DNA of 41,944 nucleotides. Source: CAYJRR01 sp964372275 [NCBI: uncultured bacterium] (lineage in GTDB: Bacteria; CAYJRR01). Below are positions 33,903 to 41,926 of the stretch, piece after piece; position 1 is the stretch's first letter, and every line of letters begins with the position of its first letter. The position numbers were made by a program, and so were the translations under genes. Location: contig CAYJRR010000021.1 of the NCBI GenBank assembly GCA_964372275.1, positions 1 to 41,944 of the forward strand. The letters are read 5' to 3'. A model generated the notes under the pieces. It ran no database searches. It was not told where the DNA came from and worked only from the letters and a program-made list of their open reading frames with translations.

Positions 33903-36748
33903 AAGACGAACTTCACTGCGGGGACGGCGACGGCGGGGTGGAGGTCTCCGGCGATGGCGCGCGCGACCTGCTCCACGACGGGGCGTGGCAGCTGAGAGAC
34001 GGCGTCGAGCACCGGCTCGGCCTTGGGGCGGAAGTCGGGGTGGTTCAGGAGCAGGGCGAGGAGCGCGGCGAAGACCGGCGGCTGCGCGGTGCGCGGTCCG
34101 ACGTCACCGGTCGCCGTCGACTCGGCACGGGTCCGGTAAAGCTCCACCGCGCCGCGAACGTCGTCGCAGGCGGCGAGGGCGTAGAACGCCGACGGGGTGA
34201 CGACGCCGTCGGCCCCGCGGCCCGTTCCCCAGGCGACGACCTCGCGGCAGGCATCCCCCCCCTTGAGCGCCAGCGCCAGCACGCCGACCTCGCGTGCCGC
34301 GGCGGCCTTCTCGGCGAGCAGCGAGCGCGCCGCGACGCGGCCGGCCTCCCCCGCCGCCGCGAGCGCGCCGGGGAGGGCGGCGTCGCGCTGCGGGCCCGCG
34401 GCCGATCCGTCGGCGCGGGACGCCTCGACGAGCACCGGGATCGCATCGACATCGCCGGAGCGCGCCAGCGCCTCCGCCGCCGGGACAGCGTCCGGACCGC
34501 GGTCCCGCGCGATCTCGCGGAACCGTGGGAGGGCGTCGGCCGGAACGCCGCCGACTGTCGCGAGATAGGCGAGTGCCGTGTCGGCGTCGGCCGCCCTGGC
34601 GAGGACCCGCTCCGACGCCGTCGCCGCGGCCGCCGCATTCCCGAGACGCAACAGCGCCGCGAGCGCTTCGATGCGGTCGGCGTCGGACGTGGCGAGCCCG
34701 GCCAGCGCCGGCGCGGCGGTGTCGACGCCGCGAGCCGCGATCAACCGCGCGATCGCCTTCCGGAGATCGGGTCCGGCCGTGGGCAGTTCGCCTCCCAGGC
34801 CGGCGATCTGTTCGTCGGAGAGCCGCCGCGCCGCCAGCTCGAGCGCCACCACCCGGTCCCGCTCGTCGCCTTTGGCCGTCGCGATTCGGATCAGAGTGGC
34901 GCGCGAGCCGGCGGAGACCGACAGCGCGCGGAGCAGTCCGTCGCGCAGCGCACGGTTCTTCTCCTTCGCGAGCAGGCGTTCCAACGCCGGACCCGCGGTG
35001 GGGCCCAACTCCGGCGACCACGCCTCGAGCGCCACTCGCTTCTGGTCGTCGGGGAGCCCGGACCACGCTCGCTCGATCGCCGCAGGCGCCGACGGATCGC
35101 GATGGACCACCAGGGCCAGCGCCCCTACCCGACGGATCTTCGCGTCGGCCGACTGGGCGAGCGACCGGAGCGGCCCACGCGCGTCCGCGGGCAGCGGCGG
35201 GAGGCCGCGCACGTCGGGGAGGTCGAGCAGGATCGCGCGCGCCGCCAGGACGCGCGTCCTCTCCTTCGCCGTCGTCTCCTTCACCACCGCCGCCAGCGTG
35301 CTCACCGTCTCGGGAAGCCGCTGAGCCAAGAGGCCGGCGGCGAGTTCGGCCACCGCCGGATCGGCGTCGGACAGCCGCTTGCGCAGGAGGGGCAGGGCGG
35401 CGGGGGTCCATCGGTTGCGCGTCAGCACCACCAGCGCCGACGCCCGAACCGGCGGGGCGGGGTCGTTCGTCGCCGCCGCCAGCTCCGCGTCGAAGCCGGT
35501 GACCGCCGGGCTCCGCAGCACCGCCACCGCCGCGTTTCGAACCTCCTGGGAGGGGTCTTTCAGCGCCGCCGCGAGCCGGTCGCGGGTCGCCGGCCAGCCC
35601 GTCGCGAGGAAGGTCGCGAAGACCGGCCCGTCGAGCGTCCGCGCGGCGACGGCGTCGCGCAACAACGGCGCGGAGGCGGCGGTGTCGGCGGTGAGGCGCT
35701 CCCAGAGTTGGTCGGTGTTTCGCCGGGCGCGCGTCGCCGCCAACGCGCCGACCACCTCCGCGAGGGGGGCGCCCTGCGGAGCCGCCGCGATCCGCTCGAG
35801 GCGGCGCTTGTCGTCCCAACTCATCCCCGGCGGCGGCGGCGCGGCGTTGAACCGCGCGCGCACCGCACCTGCTCGGTCGATCCGCCACGCCTCGCCGTCG
35901 AGGTCGGCGAGCCAGGCGCCGTCGACGGTGAGCGCGAACCCTGCGACGGGCGGGATCGGCGAGCCGTCCCCCAGTCGCTCCAGGCGCGACAAGCGCTTGA
36001 GGGTGGCGTCGTATCGCTGGAGGGCGACCGTCTGCCGATCGGGATCTTCCGGCGGTGGCAGCTCGAGCACCCACAGCTCGGTTCCGTCGGGCGAGAATCG
36101 CACGGCGGCCGGAACGTTGTCGGGACGTGCGTCGGAGACCGCGGCCGTCTCCGAGATCCGGCGCCCGTTCGCGTCGTAGAGCCAGAGCCGATCGGTTTGC
36201 GCCCCGAGGACGGCGAAGCGACCGTCGGTGGCGACGTCGAAGTCGGCGGCCGGACCGGCTCCGCGATCGGCGAGCGGCACGACGCGAGGCGCCCCCACGG
36301 GCGGGATCCGCAGCACCTTCGTGCCGTCGAGGGTGATCGTCGCCAGCTCGCCGTCGGGCGCGGCGCGGACCAGCGGGCTCACCGCGCGCGGATCGAACCC
36401 AGGGAGGTCGGCGAGGCGGATCGTCGACACCGGATTCGACTCGCCGAGGACGAAAAGCCGCCCGCTTTCCGGCTCGATGCAGACCGGCCGACCGGCGACG
36501 TCGACGTCGGCGACCTGCACGAACCGGCCGCCCGGGATCGGGAACGAACGGCCGGGGGCCCCCGTGAGGTCGAGCTCGTGGATCACCGCCGGTTCGCCGG
36601 GGGCCGGCGAGACGAAGAGGGCGCCGTCCGGCCCGGCGGCGATCCCCGAGAGCGCCGGCTTCGGCGGAGACGCAATCTCGGTACCCGCTGTCGTGCCCGG
36701 GCTACCCGCGAGGACGATCGGAGCGAGGAGGAGGACGAAACGTGGCAT
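33899..36748 (-). CDS. Exported beta-propeller / HEAT-repeat protein
   Basis: 949 aa from ATG 36748. Signal peptide at residues 1-22 (FVLLLAPIVLAGSP). Residues about 30-310 contain repeated beta units typical of propellers (ISGIA-type openings, AAGPDGALFV, VRAAPDGELATI, VRFSPDGTELWVL, FALTVDGAWLADLDGE). Residues about 330-949 are Ala/Leu-rich helical pairs of HEAT type, e.g. LKDPSQEVRNAAVAVLRSPAV and LSDADPAVAELAAGLLAQRL. A scaffold role outside the cytoplasm is likely; partner unknown. It is divergent from the Sec-oxidoreductase gene with 81 bp between and convergent with ybiT. Confidence 0.8.
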   Translation of the reverse strand: MPRFVLLLAPIVLAGSPGTTAGTEIASPPKPALSGIAAGPDGALFVSPAPGEPAVIHELDLTGAPGRSFPIPGGRFVQVADVDVAGRPVCIEPESGRLFVLGESNPVSTIRLADLPGFDPRAVSPLVRAAPDGELATITLDGTKVLRIPPVGAPRVVPLADRGAGPAADFDVATDGRFAVLGAQTDRLWLYDANGRRISETAAVSDARPDNVPAAVRFSPDGTELWVLELPPPEDPDRQTVALQRYDATLKRLSRLERLGDGSPIPPVAGFALTVDGAWLADLDGEAWRIDRAGAVRARFNAAPPPPGMSWDDKRRLERIAAAPQGAPLAEVVGALAATRARRNTDQLWERLTADTAASAPLLRDAVAARTLDGPVFATFLATGWPATRDRLAAALKDPSQEVRNAAVAVLRSPAVTGFDAELAAATNDPAPPVRASALVVLTRNRWTPAALPLLRKRLSDADPAVAELAAGLLAQRLPETVSTLAAVVKETTAKERTRVLAARAILLDLPDVRGLPPLPADARGPLRSLAQSADAKIRRVGALALVVHRDPSAPAAIERAWSGLPDDQKRVALEAWSPELGPTAGPALERLLAKEKNRALRDGLLRALSVSAGSRATLIRIATAKGDERDRVVALELAARRLSDEQIAGLGGELPTAGPDLRKAIARLIAARGVDTAAPALAGLATSDADRIEALAALLRLGNAAAAATASERVLARAADADTALAYLATVGGVPADALPRFREIARDRGPDAVPAAEALARSGDVDAIPVLVEASRADGSAAGPQRDAALPGALAAAGEAGRVAARSLLAEKAAAAREVGVLALALKGGDACREVVAWGTGRGADGVVTPSAFYALAACDDVRGAVELYRTRAESTATGDVGPRTAQPPVFAALLALLLNHPDFRPKAEPVLDAVSQLPRPVVEQVARAIAGDLHPAVAVPAVKFVF

Positions 36749-36767
36749 CGCTTTTCCCGCGCGCCCC

Positions 36768-36773
36768 TATACC
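36768..36773. promoter_or_regulatory. Shared divergent -10 site
   Basis: CCTATACC reads TATACC on the plus strand (towards 36830) and TATAGG on the minus strand (towards the HEAT gene, start 36748), so one AT island could serve both divergent genes in an 81-bp region. -35 elements are not clear. Confidence 0.4.
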
Positions 36774-36829
36774 ATCCGGAGGGACGCGAGGAGAAGGAGC
36801 GACGAACGACCGCGTCGAAAGGGCCCACG

Positions 36830-37519
36830 ATGGAGATGCTGTCCGAGAACGACCGGGTCGAGGTGAAGAAGATCCTCGACGGCGAGCTGTCCGGCGAGGT
36901 CCGGGTGACGCTCTATACCCGCCGCTCCGGGATCGACGCCCCCGGATTCCCCGTCTGCCGGAGTTGTCCCGAGACCGAGCAGCTCCTGACCGAGGTCGCC
37001 GCGCTCCACGAGAAGATCCGGCTGACGGTGATCGACGTCTCGGAGGACGCGGAGGCGGCGCGGACGGAGGGGATCGAGGGGAGCTATCCGGTCCTCGTCT
37101 TCCAGGGGGCGTCGGTGAAGGGGAGACTGCGCTACCTCGGCCTTCCCGCCGGCTACGAGTTCCGCACGCTCCTCGACGCGCTGATCGCCGTCTCGAGAGG
37201 GGAGAGCGGCCTCTCGCCCGCCTCGAGGGACGAGCTCGCGAAGGTGACCTCGCCGACGTTGATCCAGGTCTACGTCACGCCGGGGTGACCCTATTGCCCC
37301 GCGTCGGCCGGTCTGGCCTACTCGATGGCGATGGAGAACGAGCGCGTCACCGCCGAGGTGATCGAAGCGACCGAGTTTCCCCAGCGCGCACGCGCGCACG
37401 GCGTGCGAGGGGTGCCGAAGACGGTGATCAACGACGGCGCCGCCGAATTCGTCGGCGCGCTTCCCGAACGGGCGCAGATCGAGGCGGTCCTCAAGGCCGC
37501 CGGAGCGGACGGAACGTGA
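36830..37519 (+). CDS. Selenoprotein: two-domain protein disulfide oxidoreductase (PDO) with UPYC active site
   Basis: 229 aa if the in-frame TGA at 37286-37288 is read as selenocysteine (Sec153); the true stop is TGA 37517-37519. Two thioredoxin folds: the first has CRSC (Cys43-Cys46) and a SYPVLVF cis-Pro turn. The second has VYVTPG-Sec-PYCP, then GVPKTVI (cis-Pro196). Length and the LPAGYEF and GVPK segments match archaeal-type PDO (Pyrococcus PDO is 226 aa with CQYC and CPYC, from memory). Sec therefore replaces the first, nucleophilic Cys of the C-terminal active site. It should be a cytosolic thiol-disulfide reductase or peroxide-linked redox enzyme. AAAGGG precedes the ATG. Ordinary calling would stop at 37288 or give only the fragment 37325-37519. 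The next gene starts 16 bp downstream. Confidence 0.9.
37303..37321 (+). promoter_or_regulatory. SECIS-like hairpin after UGA of the PDO gene
   Basis: UGA (37286-37288), 21 nt, then loop GGUCU (37310-37314) closed by GGCC/GGCC and, past one C-U mismatch, by GU/AC: stem GUCGGCC (37303-37309) with GGCCUAC (37315-37321). The loop and the following GG are shared with the hairpin in the cytochrome gene. The position agrees with bacterial SECIS placement. Confidence 0.78.
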
Positions 37520-37535
37520 TACCGGAGGGTGGCCG

Positions 37536-38114
37536 ATGATCCGACTCGTCACGCTGGTGACGGCGCTGCTGTCACTCCCGTTACCGGTCGCCGCCGACGA
37601 GCCGGCGCCGCCCTCCACGGCCGCGGCTCCGCGCGGGGGCGGACAGGTCGTCTCGATCAGTCCGATCGCATGGTTGGTGGAGCAGTACGGCCTCGAATAC
37701 GAACGGAGGATCTCCCCCCGTCTCGCCTGGACGGTGGAGGCGGGATACGCCGGGATTCGCCATGACGAGACGGCCGAGGTGTCGATCACCGGTCGGGTCC
37801 TCTTCGCGGCGGTCGGTGTTCGTCGCTTCTTCTTTCGAGAGGCGCCGGGCGGCCTCTACCTCTCGGGCCGGGTCGGCGTGCCGTATGCGGAGATCGAGTC
37901 GAGCGACGGGGTGGAGGCCTCCGGAGCGGGGATCGCGCTGATCGCGACGACCGGATGGTCGTGGGCTTTTCGTCACGTGGTACTGCGTCTGGGCTTGGGC
38001 GGCAGCGTCGCGCGGGTGACGGCCATCGCCACCGACGACGACGGAAACCGCGTGGAAAGGACCGATCAAACGACCGCCCCGGTGCTCGACGCGACGCTCG
38101 GTTGGCGCTTCTAG
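37536..38114 (+). CDS. Probable outer-membrane beta-barrel protein
   Basis: 192 aa from ATG 37536 behind GGAGGG. Signal peptide of about 20 residues ending VAADE. The mature part has alternating hydrophobic strands with aromatic ends (LAWTVEAGYAGIRH, AAVGVRRFFFRE, LYLSGRVGVPYAEIE, VVLRLGLGGSVARV) and ends in Trp-Arg-Phe; a terminal Phe is the usual signal of outer-membrane barrels. About eight strands are likely. No family recognised beyond that. It starts 16 bp after the Sec-oxidoreductase stop, so the two are probably co-transcribed. Confidence 0.72.
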   Translation: MIRLVTLVTALLSLPLPVAADEPAPPSTAAAPRGGGQVVSISPIAWLVEQYGLEYERRISPRLAWTVEAGYAGIRHDETAEVSITGRVLFAAVGVRRFFFREAPGGLYLSGRVGVPYAEIESSDGVEASGAGIALIATTGWSWAFRHVVLRLGLGGSVARVTAIATDDDGNRVERTDQTTAPVLDATLGWRF

Positions 38115-38117
38115 GTC

Positions 38118-39605
38118 CTACCGACCGCGTTCCGATCGGGCGAGGCCACGCCGGCGCGGGCGCGCGATCGCGAATCCGGCGAGCGCCAGGGCGATCGTGA
38201 GAAGGTCGTGCCGCGCCGCGGCGCCGACGCGGCAACCGCCCTCGTCCTTGTGCCCGCTGGGACCGTCGTCGTCTCCGTCGTCGTCGTCGTCGGCCGCGTC
38301 GTCGTCGTCATCGCCCGTTCCGCCACCGGTCCCCTCGCAGACCCCGGCGGTGCACCTGTCGCCGGTCGTCGAGGCGTCGCCGTCATCGCAGGCCAGATCC
38401 TCCCGCAGCCGCACGCAGGTTCCGTCGATCTGACAGACCTCGCAGCTCGTCGGGGTGCCGGGGTCGAAGATCTCGCCGCTGGAGAGGTAGGTCGAGGAGC
38501 TGGTCGAGCCTTGGCGACCGCCGGCGATCACCGCTCGTCCGTCGTCGAGCAGCGCCATCCCGGCGTCGTAGCGTGCATTCGTCATCGACGCCGTCGTCGT
38601 CCAGCTGTTCGCGACCGGGTCGTAGAGCTCGGCGCTCGACAACGCCGCGTCGTTCGACAGTCCGCCGGCAATCAGGACCTTTCCAGTCGGCAGCAGGATC
38701 ATGCTCGCCGCCGCCCGGCCCGCGTTGAGGCTGTCGGCGGAGGCGACAGAGTTGTTGGCCGGATTGAAGATCTCGCAAGTATCGACAGAGGCCCCGGTGC
38801 AGCCCGGGCCGCAGGCTCCGCAATAGAGGATCCGGCCGTCGGGCAGCCGCGCTCCGACGTGGGCAATCCGGGTCATCGCCACCATGTCCGGGCCGTCGGA
38901 GAACAGTCCGGTGCCGGGATCGAACCTGTCGATCTTCCGCGGCCCCGGAGGGGCGTCATCGCCGCCGCCGATCTGTATCACCTTGCCGTCGGGGAGCCGT
39001 GCCGCCACCTGGCCGACGCGGGGACTCAGCATCGTGTCGGCGACCGGGGTGAAGATGTCGTCGTCCGGATCGTAGATCTCGGCGCTGTTCAAGGTCACCG
39101 CATTGGCGGCCTGACCGCCGGCGATCAGCACGCGGCCGTCGGCGAGCCGGGTCGCGCTCGGCGAAAAGCGCGCCGTGTTCAGCGTGCCGGCGGTCGTCCA
39201 GGTGCGCGTCGCCGGCCGCCAGCGCTCCGCGCTGGTGAAGGCGGTGTTGGTCGTGGGGCCGGTCTTCTGACCACCGCCGGCGGCCAGGATCCCGCCGTCG
39301 GCGAGGGAGACCAGCCCCATCATGCTGCGCGCCGTCCCCATCGAGGTCCCCGCGACGAAGGTCGCGCCGTCGAACAGGTCGAGCTCGGCACGGAGTGCCG
39401 GTCCGACGCCGCCGACGATGGCGATCTGACCTCCGGTGACGGCGATCGCGCGCAGCTCGGTGGTGAACAGGCCGCGCGCCGCGCCCAAGGAGCCCGATGC
39501 CGCCGTCCATCCCGCCACCGCGTCGTCCCGCCTCGCGACCGGTTCGGCCGTGGGCGGTGCGCACGCGGCGAGGGCGGTCAGGACCAGCCACGATCGTCCG
39601 CGCAT
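38118..39605 (-). CDS. Kelch-repeat lipoprotein with MYXO-CTERM-like tail
   Basis: 495 aa from ATG 39605. The signal peptide ends in lipobox LAAC (Cys15). Residues about 40-400 contain six or more Kelch-type units (VLIAGGQAANAVTLNSAEIYDP, KVIQIGGGDDAPPGP, KVLIAGGLSNDAALSSAELYDP, AVIAGGRQGSTSS), a beta-propeller. A Cys-rich segment with SCEVCQIDGTCV and CDDGDAST follows, then an Asp-rich linker encoded by GTC/GAC repeats. The C-terminus has GC (Cys458), a hydrophobic helix (LLTIALALAGFAIA) and RPRRRG, the plan of MYXO-CTERM sorting signals. Carrying both a lipobox and a C-terminal sorting signal is unusual. Surface-exposed; ligand unknown. Confidence 0.82.
   Translation of the reverse strand: MRGRSWLVLTALAACAPPTAEPVARRDDAVAGWTAASGSLGAARGLFTTELRAIAVTGGQIAIVGGVGPALRAELDLFDGATFVAGTSMGTARSMMGLVSLADGGILAAGGGQKTGPTTNTAFTSAERWRPATRTWTTAGTLNTARFSPSATRLADGRVLIAGGQAANAVTLNSAEIYDPDDDIFTPVADTMLSPRVGQVAARLPDGKVIQIGGGDDAPPGPRKIDRFDPGTGLFSDGPDMVAMTRIAHVGARLPDGRILYCGACGPGCTGASVDTCEIFNPANNSVASADSLNAGRAAASMILLPTGKVLIAGGLSNDAALSSAELYDPVANSWTTTASMTNARYDAGMALLDDGRAVIAGGRQGSTSSSTYLSSGEIFDPGTPTSCEVCQIDGTCVRLREDLACDDGDASTTGDRCTAGVCEGTGGGTGDDDDDAADDDDDGDDDGPSGHKDEGGCRVGAAARHDLLTIALALAGFAIARPRRRGLARSERGR
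38264..38313. repeat. GTC/GAC trinucleotide repeat tract
   Basis: Near-perfect runs of GTC on the plus strand encode the Asp-rich linker of the Kelch protein (minus strand). Such tracts can change length by slippage in steps of one residue. It is coding, not intergenic. Confidence 0.8.
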
Positions 39606-39612
39606 TCCACGG

Positions 39613-39618
39613 ATTGTA
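39613..39618 (-). promoter_or_regulatory. Putative -10 element of the Kelch gene
   Basis: TACAAT (five of six matches to TATAAT) ends 7 nt before ATG 39605 on the minus strand, so the message would start at or next to the ATG. The 7 nt contain GTGGA, too close to act as a normal ribosome binding site. Confidence 0.5.
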
Positions 39619-39687
39619 CGCCGGGTCCGGGCAACCGATGTCCCGATGCCCCGGACAGTATCCACCGCCGGCCGGCGCTCCGCGCCG

Positions 39688-39711
39688 GATATTGAATGAG
39701 TAGTCAATATC
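39688..39711. promoter_or_regulatory. AT-rich perfect palindrome GATATTGA-N8-TCAATATC
   Basis: An 8-bp perfect inverted repeat with an 8-nt spacer in the divergent region between the Kelch gene (minus) and the exported-protein gene (39791, plus). It shares ATTGA...TCAAT with the palindrome at 12852-12873. Likely operator for one or both genes. Confidence 0.55.
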
Positions 39712-39718
39712 TTTCCGT

Positions 39719-39758
39719 GCCGGCCCCGTTGGAACGGGGATTGCTCGGCGGGCCGGCC
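39719..39758 (+). other. Nested GC inverted repeats
   Basis: CCCCGTT-GG-AACGGGG (39724-39739) is a perfect 7-bp hairpin enclosed by GCCGGCC (39719-39725) and GGCCGGC (39751-39757), which overlap it by two bases, so the two stems compete. It lies in the leader of the gene at 39791 and could be a leader RNA structure or attenuator. No T tract follows. Confidence 0.4.
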
Positions 39759-39790
39759 GAATCCAAACACTCTCGTCGAAGGAGCCCACC

Positions 39791-40543
39791 ATGCGCCGCC
39801 AAGCCCGCCGTATTCTCTTCTCGATGTTGCCGACGATTGCGCTCTTCGTCGCCGCGGCCGAAGCCGGAGCGACTCCGTCGGAGCCTCGGGCGGTCTACGT
39901 CTTCGGCAACGGCGCGCCGGCCGGACCGGGCGCGCGCGGCTGGTCGTTCGGGGACTCGGTCCTGTTGCGCCGCGTCGATCTGACGGCGATGAAACTGACG
40001 CCGGGGGAGGAGGCGCGTGTGTTGTCGACCCTGGCGCGGGGCGCATGGGCCCGCGGCCGGTTCGAGAGCGAGATCGTCGGCGGCAAGGCCGTCACCATCC
40101 TCCGGGTGCAGGCGATCGACGAGACCGAGCCTCCGTACACGCCGGGCAACGTCTATCGGCCCGGCCAGCCCCTTCCGGTCCCCGCCTTCTACGTGCGGCG
40201 GAACGAGGCGTGCCCGTCCTGGGAGGATTGCCCCCCGTGGAGGATGGCCTGGGGCGGCTGGTACCGCGCGCCGGACGTGAGCGGACTCGGACTCTCGCCG
40301 AGTGCGGAGCTCGAGCTGCTGCGGCAGCTCGCCGACGGACGCTTCTGGGCGGTCGGCGAACCGATCCCCGCCGCCGACGGCTCGCGCGCGCAGGACTTCC
40401 GGATCGATGCCGTCCTGCGTTCGCGGTCGCTCGACACCGTCGCCTACCAGAGCCCCGGGTTCGCCGGCGCCCGCCATGCGCGCACCCAGGCGGCGACCTC
40501 GGCACCGGTGTCGTCGCCGGCGGGCGCGGGACAGCGGCGATAG
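39791..40543 (+). CDS. Exported protein of unknown function
   Basis: 250 aa from ATG 39791 behind GAAGGAG. Signal peptide about 26 residues (MLPTIALFVAAAEAGA). The mature part has no family I recognise. It is rich in Gly, Pro and aromatic residues, with AVYVFGNGAPAGPGARGWSFG near the start, two Cys (CPSWEDC) that may form a disulfide, and an unstructured Ala/Ser/Arg tail. Regulated region upstream contains a palindrome and a hairpin. It faces the membrane-protein gene across 6 bp. Confidence 0.7.
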   Translation: MRRQARRILFSMLPTIALFVAAAEAGATPSEPRAVYVFGNGAPAGPGARGWSFGDSVLLRRVDLTAMKLTPGEEARVLSTLARGAWARGRFESEIVGGKAVTILRVQAIDETEPPYTPGNVYRPGQPLPVPAFYVRRNEACPSWEDCPPWRMAWGGWYRAPDVSGLGLSPSAELELLRQLADGRFWAVGEPIPAADGSRAQDFRIDAVLRSRSLDTVAYQSPGFAGARHARTQAATSAPVSSPAGAGQRR

Positions 40544-40549
40544 CGCCGT

Positions 40550-41926
40550 TCAACGGCCGGTCGCCTCTCCGGCCCGTGGCGCCAGCGACGTCACGACCGA
40601 GAGCACGAGCAACGTCGCCGCAAGGTCGTAGTAGTTCGCGTGCGCCTGCTTCGCCACCACGAACGCGGAGAGCAGGACGAACGCCATCCCCGCCAGCACC
40701 CGCGAGAGGTCGCGTCGCCCGCGATCGACCCATCCGCGAAGGCCGACCGCTGCAAGCGCGGCGAGCGGTGCCGCGGCGGCGACGATCGACGGCAACTCGG
40801 CGCCGTGTCGGTCGTGGAGCCAGGAGGCGAACGTCAGCGCGTCGTACCGCGGCGGCCAGCGGACGAGCACGCCGATGACGTCGTCCCAGAGGGCGCCCGC
40901 GTCGGCGATGGCGAACGGAACGAGCGTCGCCATCCCGGTGGCGGCGGCGATCGCCAGGTGACGCAGACGGGCGCCCGGAAACAGGACGATCAACGGGGCC
41001 ACCGCCACCAAGTACTGCTTGGACGTGACGGCGAGACCGAAGATCGCGGCGGCGGCATCGAGGCGCCCCCTCCGCCACACGGCCACGCTCACCGCCAGGA
41101 GCGCCATCGCGAACGGCTCGTTGTACGACTGCTCCAACTGGTAGATCCCGGTCGGGCGCAGGGCGAACCAGGCGAGGAGGAGCAGCGCGCAGCGCCACGC
41201 GAGGCCCCGGGCGGGGACCGCGAGAACGGCCACCGCGGCCTGGCCCACCAGCAGCGCGGCGAGAAGGGCGTATCGGACGTCGCCGACGAGCCGGCCGGGG
41301 AGCGTGAGCAGCAGGGGGAGCGGCGTGTACGGATAGTAGGTCACCGTCTTTCCGGGCGGCCACGCGTCCGGAAGGATTGCCGCGTAGGGGTTTTTCCCGT
41401 GAAGCAGCGCTTCGGCCGCCCCCTGCTGCATCGTCCAGACGTCGATGATCGGCGACGGCGAGACGCGGACGACCGAGATCCCCGCGAAGAGGAACGCCGC
41501 GCCGAGCACGACCGCCGCGACCGCCATCGCCCGGCGGTCCGTGCGTGCCTCGCGGAGGAGCGTCGCGGCGACCACGGCGCCGGCCCCCGAAAGCAGCAGG
41601 GGCGTCAGCTCGGGCAGCAGCGGCCGCGTGAGATAGAGCCCGGCCGGAAAGACCAGCGGCGCCAGGGCGGCGAGGGCGACCGCCAGCGTCATCATCATCG
41701 CCAACGCCGGCGGCGGTTCCATCCCGCTCGCCTCCGCCGCCGGGCCGGAACTCGGTTCATCGTGCGCCGCCGGCAGGAGCGCGGCGATCCCCGCCATCGC
41801 CGCCGCCGCGACCACGAGCCATACCACCCACTCCCGGCCCTCGACGTAATGGCCGTGGGAGACCTGGAGCGCTGCGCCGATCGTGGCGGCCGCGGCGAAG
41901 GCAAGAGGCCCCCGAGCCCGCGCCAT
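40550..41926 (-). CDS. Polytopic membrane glycosyltransferase-like protein (GT87/DUF2029 type)
   Basis: 458 aa from ATG 41926. About ten to twelve hydrophobic segments. Features resembling GT87/GT39-type mannosyl or arabinosyl transferases: an acidic extracytoplasmic loop after an early helix (PIIDVWTMQQGAAEALLHGKNPYA), then TYYPYTPLPLLLTLPGRLV, and LGLAVTSKQYLVAVAPL-type helices. Such enzymes move sugar from polyprenyl-phosphate donors outside the membrane. Assignment is by topology and the GKNPY-type loop only. The start is the first ATG available; an upstream start beyond the window edge is possible. Confidence 0.7.
   Translation of the reverse strand: MARARGPLAFAAAATIGAALQVSHGHYVEGREWVVWLVVAAAAMAGIAALLPAAHDEPSSGPAAEASGMEPPPALAMMMTLAVALAALAPLVFPAGLYLTRPLLPELTPLLLSGAGAVVAATLLREARTDRRAMAVAAVVLGAAFLFAGISVVRVSPSPIIDVWTMQQGAAEALLHGKNPYAAILPDAWPPGKTVTYYPYTPLPLLLTLPGRLVGDVRYALLAALLVGQAAVAVLAVPARGLAWRCALLLLAWFALRPTGIYQLEQSYNEPFAMALLAVSVAVWRRGRLDAAAAIFGLAVTSKQYLVAVAPLIVLFPGARLRHLAIAAATGMATLVPFAIADAGALWDDVIGVLVRWPPRYDALTFASWLHDRHGAELPSIVAAAAPLAALAAVGLRGWVDRGRRDLSRVLAGMAFVLLSAFVVAKQAHANYYDLAATLLVLSVVTSLAPRAGEATGR

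Noticed and set aside
32270-37288. A 1672-codon plus-strand open frame
   Set aside because: It runs through ybiT in the wrong frame and through the HEAT gene in antisense. Only the last 153 codons before the UGA are real, as the N-terminal part of the Sec-oxidoreductase.
37325-37519. A separate 64-aa gene downstream of the UGA
   Set aside because: It has no ribosome binding site and begins in the middle of a thioredoxin fold, missing the active site; it is the end of the oxidoreductase.
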